Shown in pieces: positions 49,579-61,458 of a stretch of 64,000 bases of DNA (its first letter is position 1; every line of letters begins with the position of its first letter). The notes beneath the pieces were generated by a model. That model had not been told where the DNA came from, ran no database searches, and saw only the letters and a list, made by a program, of their open reading frames with translations. Made by a program: the position numbers and the translations under genes. The DNA comes from Vigna angularis (taxonomy: Eukaryota; Streptophyta; Magnoliopsida; Fabales; Fabaceae), in contig NC_068974.1 in NCBI RefSeq assembly GCF_016808095.1, forward strand, positions 28,256,825-28,320,824, in the 5' to 3' direction.

Positions 49579-51083
49579 TATTATAAATTTGATAAGATGT
49601 TACATTTTTTCATTTTTTTCATGTCTTTGACAAATAAGATACAAATATTTGATTAAATGTTTTGTATTTGATTATAGTTGTTTTTGAATTGGATTGTTGT
49701 TTTTTAATAAAAATAGAAGTATTATAAAAAGAAAAAAGGTTCTAATAAAATTCATGTGTGCTACTCTTTGAAGTAATTGTTTAGTTTATTAGAGATTTTA
49801 ATGGTGGAAGAGGTTAATTCATGTGAGCTGTCAAAACGTGAAGTTGTTGAATTTGATCAATGGAAGTACTCAACCATGGATTGATCTTCTGAGTACACAT
49901 CAGTTTTTCTTTTATTTAAAATTAAATGTTTTTTGTGGCATTTCTTTTCAAGCTTTTAATGGCGTTTGTTTCCAAATTGAAACTGTGGGTAAAAATAATA
50001 TAGAAAGAAAGAGTGCGCGGCTCCTTGTTTTTTCATCAATTGCATTGCATTGAGCCCAACCCCAAAACCACGCGTTTGGAACTTCAACAATAATGGACCA
50101 CAGAAGGAAAATAAAACAACATATAATACCTAATTATCTTTTTTTTCTTATTAATACATATTTATTTTAACACCAAATAAATCTTTTTTACCATCTTATC
50201 AATAGTATGTATTAATTAACTTCATTTATCGATAATTATTTTCAGTCATTTTCGTATCTACAAATATCAAATTTTATTTTTTTCTCTAAATCAAATTAAG
50301 ATTTAATTTAATTCTTAATAAAGTACCCACCACTCCTCTAAAGAATAATATATACGCACACTTAATTTTCCCATAATTTTATTTCGAAACTAAGCATCCT
50401 AAAATAGTCTGGTTAGGATTAGTTACAAGATTTAATAAATTTGAAATATTCTCTCTTTTGGAATTTGATGGTTTAGTCATAATTTTGTATTTAAAAAATG
50501 TTTTGATTGTTTAAAGGAGGAAAGTGTATATAACTCAGTGACTTTTACTCAAACGATGTGAAGTTTTTGAATGTGTTGGAATGGAACATAAATCCCGAGT
50601 CAAGGGTTAAGGATAATGAATCTTCACTTTTTAATTTCTTAATATGCATATTTCCTTTAACATGCCAAGACTAGGATAAAATTGTGACAAAATTATTAAA
50701 CTCTAAAAGAAATAATACATCACCTTGAGCATAATAATGTTACTTTAATGAACTTGAACTCAAAATATCTTTAAATACATAATTAGTTTTTAACAAATTT
50801 ATACCAATTTAGTAATTGAAAATATATTACTGCTTTTTCATTTTACCAAATTTAACTCTTATTATTTTATTTTTAATTAACTATTTAACCAAATTATTTT
50901 TTAAATATTATTAACATTCTTTAAAATAATTATATCTATAAATATAAATTTAAAAAATATTTTATTAATTAATTGATTTTGAAAATTTTTCAAAATCTAA
51001 ATTCTTAAATATCATTGCTTTTATGTTTAATTTTTAATTTTATTAATAAAATATATTGTTAACTATATTTTATACGTCTATTT
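49579..51083. other. AT-rich spacer
   Basis: No gene recognised. Confidence 0.55.
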
Positions 51084-51092
51084 ATATATATA

Positions 51093-52541
51093 GGGTTAAA
51101 TATGTTTTTAGTCCATAAACTATCAAAAGAATTTGTTTTTAGTTCATCTTTCAAACTAAGCCACATTTTGATCCTTCTCCTTAAAAAAATTATAATTTTT
51201 TGTCCTCCAAAACCAACAGCGTTAAAAAGAAGCTGACGTGGCTAACGTCTAGCCACGTGTGATGACATCTTTTCTTTCTATCGTTTACCACATTGGATCT
51301 TTTTCAATGCAAACATTAACTTCTCCTTCACGTTAGTTGCCTTTCTTCTTCCCTGGAAAAAACAGGGGTCATCCCTTCTTCTTTCTCCATGAGAACAACA
51401 ACATCCATCGAGTCAGCACCCCACTCCGGTCGGCCAAAATCTTCGCCGGCGACGTCGCTCGTCGACAGACTCATCGTCGGCGACCACGAAAGCCCTCCTT
51501 TTGCGTCTTCTCCTCGTGCGCGAGAGAGAAACACCCTCACTCAACGGGACACATTCTCCCAGCCACCGACGAGGCCAGCCGCCACCGGTGCCTCCAACGG
51601 AAGAACCCGCACCCTTCATGGCGGACCGACCTCTCCCGATCGTGAACCCTAACAACTTGGCACCCCAACCACCGCTAGCCGAAGACGCCGCCGGTGACAC
51701 TAAAGACATGTGACCTTCGTTCTCCCAACTGAGTCGGTTGCCACGATGGTCCTTTTGCTTGGCCCAAGGCGTCGTCGACGGATTTCGGGATTATGCGAGG
51801 AAGGCTTTGCGATGGGTGGTTTCTAGGTTTTCCATGGCTATGCGAAGTTTGTGGTTGGGTTTTCTGGTTCTGATTTTTGATGCAAGTTGGTGCGATTGAC
51901 GAAGGAGGAGAAGACACAGTGGTGTGCGATGGCTAATGCGATTCACGATTGTTGTTCCATGGGTTTCACGATAGAGATGATGGTTCATTGGCGATTTTAG
52001 TGGTTTCATTTATGTGTTTATGATGCGCGAGGAGTATGATGGTTCGATCCAGTTTCTGTTCGCAGGTTTGCGATTCTTGTGCGAATTGGGTTAATGATGG
52101 AAGAGATCGCGATGAAGGTTTGGGTGATTTTAGTTTTCTGAATTGGGTCTTTATGGTGGTGGGAGGAGATGAACTGATATGCGATTTGGGGGTTTTCTAG
52201 GCAGTGGAGATGGAGGTTTTACGTTGGCCATGGAGGTGAGCGTGGCGGAGGATGGTTGCGCATAGGGTTTTCGCGGTTGATAGTGGCGAAGGTGTTCGAG
52301 GTGGCGTCAGAGGTGGCTGTGGTAGAGTCGGAGGGAGAGGAGCTGAGAAAGATTAACTGGTGATAGAAAAAAAATGATGTGGCACACCACCGTTAGCCAC
52401 CTTAGCTTATTTTTAACGCTGTTAATTTTGGAGGATGAAAAATTATGGTTTTCTTAAGGAAAATGATCAAAATGTAGCTTAGTTTGAAAAGGAGACTAAA
52501 AAAATTCACTTGATAGTTTAGGAACTAAAAACATATTTAAC

Positions 52542-52543
<2 letters not shown>
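51093..52543. mobile_element. Non-autonomous MULE inserted at a (TA)n tract
   Basis: TIRs of about 170 bp. The left starts GGGTTAAATATGTTTTTAGT at 51093 and the right ends ACTAAAAACATATTTAACCC at 52543. Flanking 9-mers are ATATATATA on both sides, consistent with a TSD but not informative, because the target is TA-rich. The interior (51330-52350) is GC-rich and gene-like (many CG dinucleotides, short open frames on both strands), but I recognise no protein family. It may hold captured host sequence. Confidence 0.82.

Positions 52544-52622
<79 letters not shown>
52544..52622. repeat. (TA)n microsatellite
   Basis: About 39 TA units directly abutting the MULE at 51093-52543. Confidence 0.97.
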
Positions 52623-52627
<5 letters not shown>

Positions 52628-53813
52628 TATTGAGGTAAGTACTCGTAACTTTCATTTCTTTAAAATGGTAAGTTTTTTTACATGACCAAAATCACACTAT
52701 AAAAAATTCACAATAAACTCTTTTCTTCATTTTTCAGTCTTTGAATATCGTTCAAATTTGAGAAAGATATGCATGCAAAAGACACTTCAATCCTTAAGTT
52801 AGGAGTGTGCATCAAATGGTAATAGATTATGTAATCATGAACGTAACTTATTACTTCATGAAAAATGTTATTTATATTAGGTTTTTATGGTTTTTTACCT
52901 TATTCGACCTGGATCAAGTAGATGATTACCTCATTTAATTTGATTAGGATTCCACTAATATGTTTTATGTCTTAACCTCTGCTAATTACAGTTATTCTTA
53001 CAACCTTGGCTGAAATGTCCTTACCAACATGATGTGGTGTCTTCTGATATGAGATCGATCATCGTTGACATAAAATGAGATGATACTAGACAAACATTCA
53101 TGCAATTTTAGATGATCTCGAGTATGTAGCTCGAGATGATCTTGGATACATAGAGTACACTAGCCCTTACACTCGATATGATCCAAATGAGGGTTTTGTA
53201 ATGTCCAAATGATCTCCATAATCGTGTCAATATGATGCAAAAGAAAGAATTATGTTCTTTGACCACTTCGTCCCATAGGTATAGTAGGTAGGACTTTTTT
53301 ATTGACTTTTTTTTATCACTTTATATATCTCTTTATATGATTTTGGTTATTATAAAGCTTGAGTATATGATTTTTGACATTCTTAAACATAATATTTACA
53401 TTTTATTCATGTCAAATACTTATGAGGTGACTATTGCTCACATAAATATATATTTAATATCATTTGATTGATGTTTCAAACATATGTATATCAAAACTAT
53501 TGATAATTCCAATAAGGTTTTTTTTTATGAAATACAATGCAATTATATATATATATGGTAGTATTTTTTTAATTTTTAGGAATTCATGTAATATATGTCA
53601 GATTCAATAATCTATATTGGTTGATTCTTTAACCATTGTAGTATTAAAAATTACTAAAAATTTTGTTTAGACAAATCACTGCATAATAACAATGTAGTAA
53701 GGTACCTCAAGCATAAAAGGAATTGAACAGAATTACTGCATTGGTTGGGGCAGGAAGTGATGTAGTAAGTATTTTTTTAAATTAATCATAATTTTTATTT
53801 TTAGTGCTATTAA
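52623..53813. other. Spacer
   Basis: No gene recognised. A short repeat of CTCGAGATGATC-like strings occurs near 53110-53140. Confidence 0.5.
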
Positions 53814-54189
53814 TATATAAAAGGTTTAATGTCTTAGTAGGTCCCTATTTTCGTCCAAAATCTCACATAGGTCTCCTGCTTTTTCGGCATCTCAATTGGG
53901 TCCTTATTTTTGTAAAATTGAATGAAATAGACCCTTACCGATAAATTGGACCTAACGACGTTAATGTATACTTGACGTGGCACGGTGGACTATATTTTTA
54001 ATTGACGTGACTGAATGATGTGGATTTGGATTATTTTAAAATTAAAAAATTGAGAGACTCACAGTTAGGGTCGTCACCCACCGTAGAGCTTCTTCTTTCA
54101 CAAGTTAGGCTTCTCCCCTAAAGTTCCACCGGAGACATCTCCCTCTCCTACGATTCTGTCATTCAGATAAAAAACATTCCTTAAATTTA

Positions 54190-54400
54190 GGTTTAATACG
54201 TATTTTGGTCCCTCTTTTCGTAGGGTCTGTTCAAAGTGGTCCTCCTTTTTTTCAAAAGTTCACTAACATCCTACTTTTCGCAAAAACGATGCACGTTAGT
54301 CCTTTTTGGTTACGGCGTTAAAAAGACTAACGGCACAGCTGCCCAGCTGGCACAAAACTGATGAGCTGTACATTTTTCGTTGAGGTGGCACTGTGAATTG
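54190..54400 (+). repeat. Left TIR of the inner Pack-MULE
   Basis: 211 bp. It differs from the complement of 55323-55533 at one base that I can find (GGTCTG versus GGTTTG). Confidence 0.95.
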
Positions 54401-54735
54401 GTGATTCATCCTGAAAGCAAAGGATTCATGGTTGTTTTTCCCAAATTAAAAAGCAAAGTTAGGGTTGTTGATGATAAACTCCACCTAAAATCAGATAGCC
54501 AGTAAGAAAGAATGAGAATCTAGATTCAAGCCAACATCTCAGCTCCAAGCAGAAAGAGACTAGCAGAAAACTAATAACAAATCATCAAAGCAGTAAGATT
54601 AGGGAGATATTTACAGTCTGAAACAAATTTGGACCTAGTTTGAAATTCAAAAGTCAAGAGGATCATTGGCGTCTTGCATAAACAGAAATAAATTCTTTTT
54701 AGATGCTAAAAGTTCAAAATGCATGGGAGAAGGTA

Positions 54736-55290
54736 CCAAATTCTGTCCACGGTATAAGGCATCTGGAGCAATGAGCCATATCAAAGGAGTTTGAAGGGAA
54801 TGGAAGTCTCTGAGTAGAAATAACACCGAGAATTGCAGGAATACCACGCTCCAGAGCAAATTGCAGGAGTTTTGTTACTGGTCCATACCAAATGCCTAGT
54901 TTAGTATCAGAAAGAACAGTGATGCACAATAAAAGAAGAATACAGTGTAAGTTTTTTAATCCCTTTTTCCCCTTCTTGATTCTTATTACTGTCAACCCTC
55001 TTAGTAGTTGTTTTACAAGCACAGTTAAAATTAATCAATTTTGTGGTTTGGGGAAAAATTAATTTGATTTGAAAACATACTTGTCTGCAGAACATGCAAT
55101 TAAATAGTAAGACCCAAAAAAATAAACTCACCCCACAACCAGTATCAATGACAGTTCGAATGGTCCCATCTTTCATTTCTGGGATCAGATCTTGCATTAA
55201 ATCAACATATTTGCCAACACCGTTGGGGAACATAGTACCTCCACCGGGAAAGATGAATTTCTCGCCTTCCTTTTTTTCTCCACCGGCAAA
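54736..55290 (-). pseudogene. Captured DUF248-type (putative PMT) methyltransferase fragment
   Basis: Plant Golgi-type putative SAM-dependent methyltransferases (often linked to pectin methylation) carry the motifs seen here. Exon A (about 55132-55290, minus) gives FPGGGTMFPNGVGKYVDLMQ, then DLIPEMKDGTIRTVIDTGCG, with the SAM-binding DTGCG motif, and ends at a GTGAGT donor. Exon B (54736-54863) gives [20 protein letters not shown], then [20 protein letters not shown] and EFG, ending at a GTACCT donor. The exon that normally sits between them is absent, as are the N-terminal membrane anchor and the C-terminal half. The AG expected just before exon B is not seen. The residues read cleanly, so capture was recent, but it is only a fragment. 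Confidence 0.9.
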
Positions 55291-55322
55291 GGATTCATGG
55301 TTGTTTTTCCCAAATTAAAAAG

Positions 55323-55533
55323 CAATTCACAGTGCCACCTCAACGAAAAATGTACAGCTCATCAGTTTTGTGCCAGCTGGGCAGCTGTGCCGTTAGTCTT
55401 TTTAACGCCGTAACCAAAAAGGACTAACGTGCATCGTTTTTGCGAAAAGTAGGATGTTAGTGAACTTTTGAAAAAAAGGAGGACCACTTTGAACAAACCC
55501 TACGAAAAGAGGGACCAAAATACGTATTAAACC
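55323..55533 (-). repeat. Right TIR of the inner Pack-MULE
   Basis: Inverted partner of 54190-54400, followed by the TSD TTAAATTTA. Confidence 0.95.
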
Positions 55534-56682
55534 TTAAATTTAATAGTATAAATATAGAACGAAAATGTTCTCTTGAGCTTAAACAGGTACTTCTGCATCT
55601 TTTCAAAGTTTTGACCTGGAGGTTAAACTTCTGCTCTGTATTTCTTTTTTCTTACCCAACTCTTTCTATTTTGGTGGAGTTAACAAGAAGAGCTTATGGG
55701 GTGTGGGTCTCGAAGGTTTTTCTTCAGCAAACAAGGGTTCAGACTGTTATTGCGTATTACAATTGTTGGATGCAAAAATGATGGAGGCTCTCTGTCAACA
55801 CAGAAAAATGTATAAAAATAGAGATTTATCAACTACCCTCTGTTTCTTCTTTCCCATTTCTTACTTTCCTCTCCACTTTGCCTTCACACTAATAATCTCA
55901 TTCTGCACTCTAATTACTCGGTTGCCATCTTGCTCTCCACTTCGCGTTCATCCTGAGGCAAATTTGTGGTGGTTGATTTAGGTGATTTTGGGTTGTGCGA
56001 ATCTGCAGGTTTATCTTGGGTTTTTGGTTTTGAAGGTTTCCATGGAAGTGCGAAGAAGATAAAGGTGCGAGAGGCATTGTTTACAGTGGCTTACATGGAG
56101 GAGCTGTGGTGGTTCGACGAAGTGGAGAAACTCGCGATTAAGGTCTGCCAATTTGGGGTTGAACATCTGTGCGAGATAAAGTTTTCGTGATTAGGGGTTT
56201 TTCTGGTTTTTGATTTGGGAATTTTTGCAGGTTCTGATTTTGTCTCGCAGTGGTGAAAATGTTGGGCAGTTCTGTCTATGGTGGCTGTCATGGAAGCGTG
56301 ATTTAGTTACTGGAAAATATGAAGGATGGCATTCCAGGAGCAATGTTTGGTGCTGATAGTGCTTTTGGACCTTTCTATGTGTTCTATGAAATGAGATGAC
56401 CACTTTTCCTTTATTTAAATTTTATTTCCTCTTTTTGCACTCCATTTTTTAATTAAAAAATTACATTTCACACACATTTTTAATGCCACATCATTCAAAA
56501 AGACACTATCAGCATGCCACGTAACACCCTCCTTAATGGCGACTTCTCAATTTAACGGTAAGGGTCTATTTGATTCAATTTTACAAAAATAAGGACCCAA
56601 TTGAGACGCCGAAAAAGGAGGGCACCTATTTGAGATTCTATTCGAAAATAGAGACCTACCGAGACATTAAACCTATATAAAA

Positions 56683-56793
56683 TGTCTTAGATGGTAAATT
56701 TACTCCAACCTTTGAAAAAAGTGTCAAATGTGTTCTCACTAATGCGTCAACGAAGTCCCTTCCGTTAAATAGAAACAAACGGAGTAAGGGATT
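56683..56793. other. Flank of the copia composite, TIR-like
   Basis: Contains CTTCCGTTAAAT and AACAAACGGAGTAAGGG, a composition like MULE terminal regions here. It reads on naturally into the sequence right of the composite (62002 on). No partner TIR found. Confidence 0.35.
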
Positions 56794-56808
56794 GATGAAA
56801 CATCAACA

Positions 56809-59800
56809 ATGGTGACACCGTGAGGAAGAGGAGGAGGTAGGAGCCATCAAGGAGGACGTGGTGGTCGAAGTGGACGTCCTCAATGCTCATATTGTAAGAG
56901 AATGGGTCATACCCAAGATAAATGTTATTCCTTGCATGGCTTTCCAGACAAAGTTGCTCATGTGTCTAAATCAGATAATTCAGAATCTAGAATTTCTGAT
57001 GAAGAGTACCAAGAGTTTTTGAGGTACAAGTCTGGAAAAACTTCTAATCTTGGCCAATCCTCCTCAATGCCAAATGTGTCAACTGCTTGCATCTCTCAAT
57101 CTGTGGAAGGTCATAGTCCATGGATTCTTGACTCAGGTGCCTCAGATCATATCTCTGGTAACATCCCTTCATTTTCTTCCATGTCCTCTTCGAAAACTCC
57201 TCATTTCATTACTGTTGCCAATGGATCCAAAGTTGCATCTTAGGGGATTGGCAAAGTTTCCCTATCTCCTTCACTAAAATTGAATTTTGTTTTGTATATT
57301 CCTCATTGTCCTTACAATTTAATCTCTTTAAGTCGATTGAATCGTTCTTTAAATTGTTCGGTAACCTTTTCTGCTAATTCCTTTGTTATACAGGAACATG
57401 GTACGGGTCGCCTGATTGGAGAAGGACATGAGTCACGAGGACTTTATTTCTTAAAACCCAACTCCTCAGTTTCCTGTTTTGCAACTTCATCCCCAAAACT
57501 TTTGCATGATCGGTTGGGTCACCAAAGCTTATCCAAGTTGAAGATGATGGTTCCAAGTCTCAAACACATTCAAGTCTTAGATTGTGAGTCTTGCCAGTTA
57601 GGAAAACATGTTAGATCTTCCTATCCTAGAAAGTCTGAGACGCGATGTAATTTTGCCTTTTCAAATATTCACTGTGATATTTGGGGACCGAGTCGTGTTA
57701 CTTCTTTTGGTTTTAATTATTTTGTAACCTTCATTGATGAATTTTCTCGATGTACTTGGGTTTATTTAATGAAAGAGATCTGAACTTTTGGCAATATTTG
57801 TGTCTTTTTTTAATGAAATTAAGAACCAATCTGGGAAGACAATTAAAATCCTCAGAAGTGATAATGCTAAGGAATACTTTTCTGCAGCATTTTCTTCATT
57901 CTTATCTTCCCAAGGAATTTTACACTAGTCAACATGTCCCCACACTCCACAACAAAATGGCATTGCAGAGAGAAAGAATAGGCATCTCATTGAAACTGCA
58001 CGCTCCTTGATGTTGAATACTAATGTTCCTGTTCATCATTGGGGTAATGCAGTTCTTACTGCCTGTTTTCTAATCAATAGGATGCCTTCTTCCTCTCTTG
58101 AGAATAAAGTCCCTCACTCTATCATTTTTCCAAATGACCCTCTTTACCATGTCTCTCCTCGTATATTTGGGCGTACTTGTTTTGTTCATAATGTTTCTCC
58201 GGGTCTTGATAAACTCTCTGCAAAAGCTATTAAGTGTGTCTTTTTGGAATACTCTCGCCTTCAGAAAGGGTATAAATGTTATTCTCCCTCAACCAAGAGG
58301 TATTATATGTCTGTTGATGTCACATTCTTTGAAGATACACCTTTTTTCTTGTCCTCCATGGAGGACCGCTCATTTGTTCAACAAATGTTTCCTCTACCAT
58401 CATGTGATCCCTTGGTTACTCTTGCTTCTTTACCTCAAACTCAAAATGTAAATGACATTGTTCCTCCACCTCTTCTCACATATCAGCGTCGGACACAATC
58501 TTAAACTCCAAACACTGAAGATCCTCGAGACTCATATCCTCCTTCATCAGATTCCCAAACCATGGATCCTTCATCTTCTTCACCCTCTCTTGACTCAGAT
58601 AATAATTGACCTATTGCCCTTCGGAAAGGTATTCGCTCTACTCGTAATCCTTATCCTGTTTATAATTTTTTGAGTTATCATCGTTTGTCTCCTCCATATT
58701 TCTCTTTTGTTTCTTCCTTATCTTCCATTAAGGTTCCTAATAATGTTCATGAGGCACTTGGTCATCCTGGATGGCGACAAGCCATGATTGATGAAATGCA
58801 GGCACTTGAACACAATGGCACTTGGGACCTTGTTCCTCTTCCTCTTGGTAAGAAGCCTGTTGGTTGTAGATGGGTCTATGCTATTAAGGTTGGTCCTACT
58901 GGTGCAATCGATCGTCTCAAAGCTCGTCTGGTAGCTAAGGGATATACTCAAGTTTATGGCCTCGACTATTGTGATACCTTTTCTCCTGTGGCTAAAACCA
59001 GTATTGTTCGTATTTTGCTTGCTATGGCTGCCATTCGTCATTGGCCCCTTTACCAGTTGGACATTAAAAATGGCTTTCTTCATGGTGATTTAGAAGAAGA
59101 GATATACATGGAGCAACCTCCTGGGTTTGTTGCTTAGGGGGAGTCTGGGTTAGTTTGTAAATTACATCGTTCTCTTTATGGTTTGAAGCAATCACCTCGA
59201 GCTTGGTTTGGTAAATTTAGTCGGGTTGTGCAGAATTTTGGATTGAAACGATGTGAGGCGGATCATTCAGTATTTTATAGTCACTCTTCTCCTGATAAAT
59301 GTGTTTATCTTATGGTCTATGTTGATGATATTGTAATTACAGGAAATGACGTCACTGGAATTGCTCAATTAAAGAATCATTTGGTCAACCACTTTCAAAC
59401 CAAAGATCTAGGTCGGCTAAAATATTTTCTTGGTATTGAAGTGGCACAATCAAGGTAAGGTGTCATCATTTCACAAAGAAAATATGCTCTTGATATTTTG
59501 GAGGAAACAGGCCTGACAAATTGTAAGCCCATTGATAGTCCTATGGACTCAAATCAAAAGTTAATGAAAGACCAAGGTGAACTTTTCTCAGACCCAGAGA
59601 GATATAGAAGGCTTGTTGGAAAACTCATCTATCTTACCATAACAAGACCTGATCTTTCTTATCCGGTGGGAGTTGTGAGTCAATTTATGCAAAATCCACA
59701 TGTTGATCATTGGAATGCAGTGATTCGCATTCTCATATATGTAAAAAGGAACCTAGGACACGGATTATTGTATGAGGACAAGGGAAGCACTCGTGTTGAG

Positions 59801-60274
59801 GGATATTGTGATGCAGATTGGGCTGGTTGTCCAATTGACAAAAGATCTACCTCAGGATATTGTGTTTTACTTTGAGGGAACCTTGTAGCTTGGAAAAGTA
59901 AGAAACAAATTGTTGTTGCTCGATCTAGTGCTGAAGCTTAGTATCGATCTATGGCTCTAACTAAATGTGAACTTGTGTGGATTAGACAACTCCTTCAAGA
60001 GTTGAAATTTTGTGAAAATGAGCAGATGAAGTTGTACTGTGACAATCAAGTCGCCCTTCACATTACCTCCAATCCAGTGTTTCATGAAAGAACAAAACAC
60101 ATAGAGATTGATTGTCATTTTATCAGAGAGAAGTTATTGTCAAAGGATCTTGTTACTGGGTTTGTCAACTCTAATGAACAACTCGCAGACATTCTGACCA
60201 AATCTCTAAGGGAGCCTAGAATTAAATTTATATGTTCCAAGCTTGGTGCATATGATCTATATGCTCCAGCTTGA
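56809..60274 (+). pseudogene. Ty1-copia gag (3' end)-pol, inactivated
   Basis: Domains in order: gag zinc knuckle (CSYCKRMGHTQDKC), protease (WILDSGASDHISG), GAG-pre-integrase HHCC (LLHDRLGHQSLSKL, CESCQLGKH), integrase core (HCDIWGPSR, VTFIDEFSR, HTPQQNGIAERKN), reverse transcriptase ([46 protein letters not shown]) and RNase H (EGYCDADWAGC, LYCDNQVALHI, ADILTKSL). In-frame stops: 56821-56823, 57241-57243, 57926-57928, 58502-58504, 58607-58609, 59135-59137, 59456-59458, 59873-59875 and 59939-59941. A frameshift (2 bases short) lies near 57772-57778. The motifs themselves are well kept, so it was probably disabled fairly recently, largely by C-to-T and G-to-A type changes. Catalytic DSG and YVDD are intact. 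Confidence 0.93.
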
Positions 60275-60281
60275 GGGGGAG
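60271..60281 (+). other. Polypurine tract
   Basis: TTGAGGGGGAG immediately before the + LTR, the usual plus-strand primer site of copia elements. Confidence 0.85.
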
Positions 60282-60449
60282 TGTTGAAGTATAATGTCAT
60301 TATTTTATTATTAATTCTTATGTTAGGGTTTTGTTAGGGGCTTCCCGCCTTTTTATCTTTCAGAACTACTGCTTCTATAAAACAGTAGTAAAGTGTATCA
60401 CTTTTGCTTAATCAAAAATATAAGTTTTTTTCTTTTTCTCTCAACTTCA
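60282..60449 (+). repeat. Copia LTR in + orientation
   Basis: 168 bp, from TGTTGAAGTATAATGTCATT to …CTCAACTTCA. It nearly matches the inverted LTR at 61835-62001, differing by one substitution (CAGTAGT/TAGTAGT) and one T in a T run. A TATA-like TCTATAAAA lies at about 60374. Its CA end is joined directly to inverted gag. Confidence 0.92.
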
Positions 60450-61267
60450 AAATTATCAAATTTAGACACATGAGCAGCTTTGTCTGGAAAGCCATGCAAG
60501 GAATAACATTTATCTTGGGTATGACCCATTCTCTTACAATATGAGCATTGAGGACGTCCACTTCGACCACCACGTCCTCCTTGATTGCTCCTACCTCCTC
60601 CTCTTCCTCGCGGTGTCACCATTGCTGATGTTTCAATAGCATCACTTAAATTCTCTTCCTTTACCAATGTAGGTACCCGAAGGAGTCGAGTAACTAAGCC
60701 ATCCATCGACGGGATTTGATCACCAGCTAAAACTTGATCACGTACATGATCAAAATCAGAGTGTAAACTTTTCAAAATTAGGACCATGTAAAACTTGTCA
60801 AGCTTTTTGTTGAGATTTTCTAATGAATCAGCTACAAAGAAGTTCTTTAACTCTTCTACCGCAGCCCGAGCTTTTGCTATATGGGAAACCATATTATGGT
60901 TGACTTGTTTGAGAGAAGTTGCTCTTTAGGTTGCATCAAAAAGACGTTGAACATCATTAGCAAAAATATCTTGGGCCCTCTTCCAAAAAGAGGAGCACGT
61001 CTTATAAGGTCTCAAGATATCTAGAACCTCTTGCTCAATTGATTGCCACAAAACAGCACATAATTGAAAGTCTAATTTCTGCCACTGAGATTGTTCCTCA
61101 TCTGCGACCATAGAAATATCCTGTTCAAGGTGATTATGGTGTCCTTGACCAAGAAACCACAATTCCACAGCAGAGGACCATGATAAATAATTTTTCCAAT
61201 TCAGTTTTGCAGATGTAATGATAGGGCTAGCAGATAAAGAGAAATTACTTCCAGTAGAAGAAGCCAT
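60450..61267 (-). pseudogene. Ty1-copia gag, inverted, 3'-truncated
   Basis: From ATG 61267 (MASSTGSNFSLSASPIITSA): KLNWKNYLSWSSAVELWFLG, an UBN2/retrotrans_gag-type capsid region, a stop TAA at 60926-60928 after LFDAT, then in the same frame SLKQVNHNMVSHIAKARAAV, KKLDKFYMVLILKSLHSDFD, and the zinc knuckle PQCSYCKRMGHTQDKCYSLH. The frame ends where the + LTR begins, shortly after HVSK. Capsid would package element RNA. This copy is dead through the stop and the loss of pol. Confidence 0.9.
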
Positions 61268-61458
61268 TTTAAACTTAGAGAAGAAAAGGGACTTAGGGTT
61301 CCAAAAACGTGAGGGAGAAAACCCTAGGTATGAGCCCAAGCCAACAAAACGGAGAAATAGGAACCAAAACAGACTCAAGAAGCTCCGGCGAGACAATCTG
61401 CAGTGACGCGGTGAAACTCCGACACCGAGAAGGCGGCGCGTGCAGAACACGCGGCCGA

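Larger units (their letters stand above)
54190..55533 (-). mobile_element. Young Pack-MULE with methyltransferase exons, nested in the outer MULE
   Basis: 1344 bp with 211-bp TIRs (54190-54400 and 55323-55533). I see one difference between them. Perfect 9-bp TSD TTAAATTTA at 54181-54189 and 55534-55542. The TIR starts GGTTTAATACGTATTTTGGT. It carries a two-exon fragment of a plant methyltransferase gene on the minus strand and no transposase. Confidence 0.96.
53823..56673. mobile_element. MULE (outer) hosting a nested Pack-MULE
   Basis: Starts GGTTTAATGTCTTAGTAGGT and ends with the complement (…GAGACATTAAACC). Perfect 9-bp TSD TATATAAAA at 53814-53822 and 56674-56682. TIRs of about 230 bp are clearly diverged from each other (roughly 80% by eye), so it is older than the inner element. 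Its own interior (54046-54181 and 55543-56440) is gene-like, G-rich DNA without a recognised product. Confidence 0.93.

Noticed and set aside
55966..56190. 74-codon + frame in the outer MULE
   Set aside because: G-rich gene-like sequence but no family recognised; likely untranslated or intron-derived DNA of the MULE.
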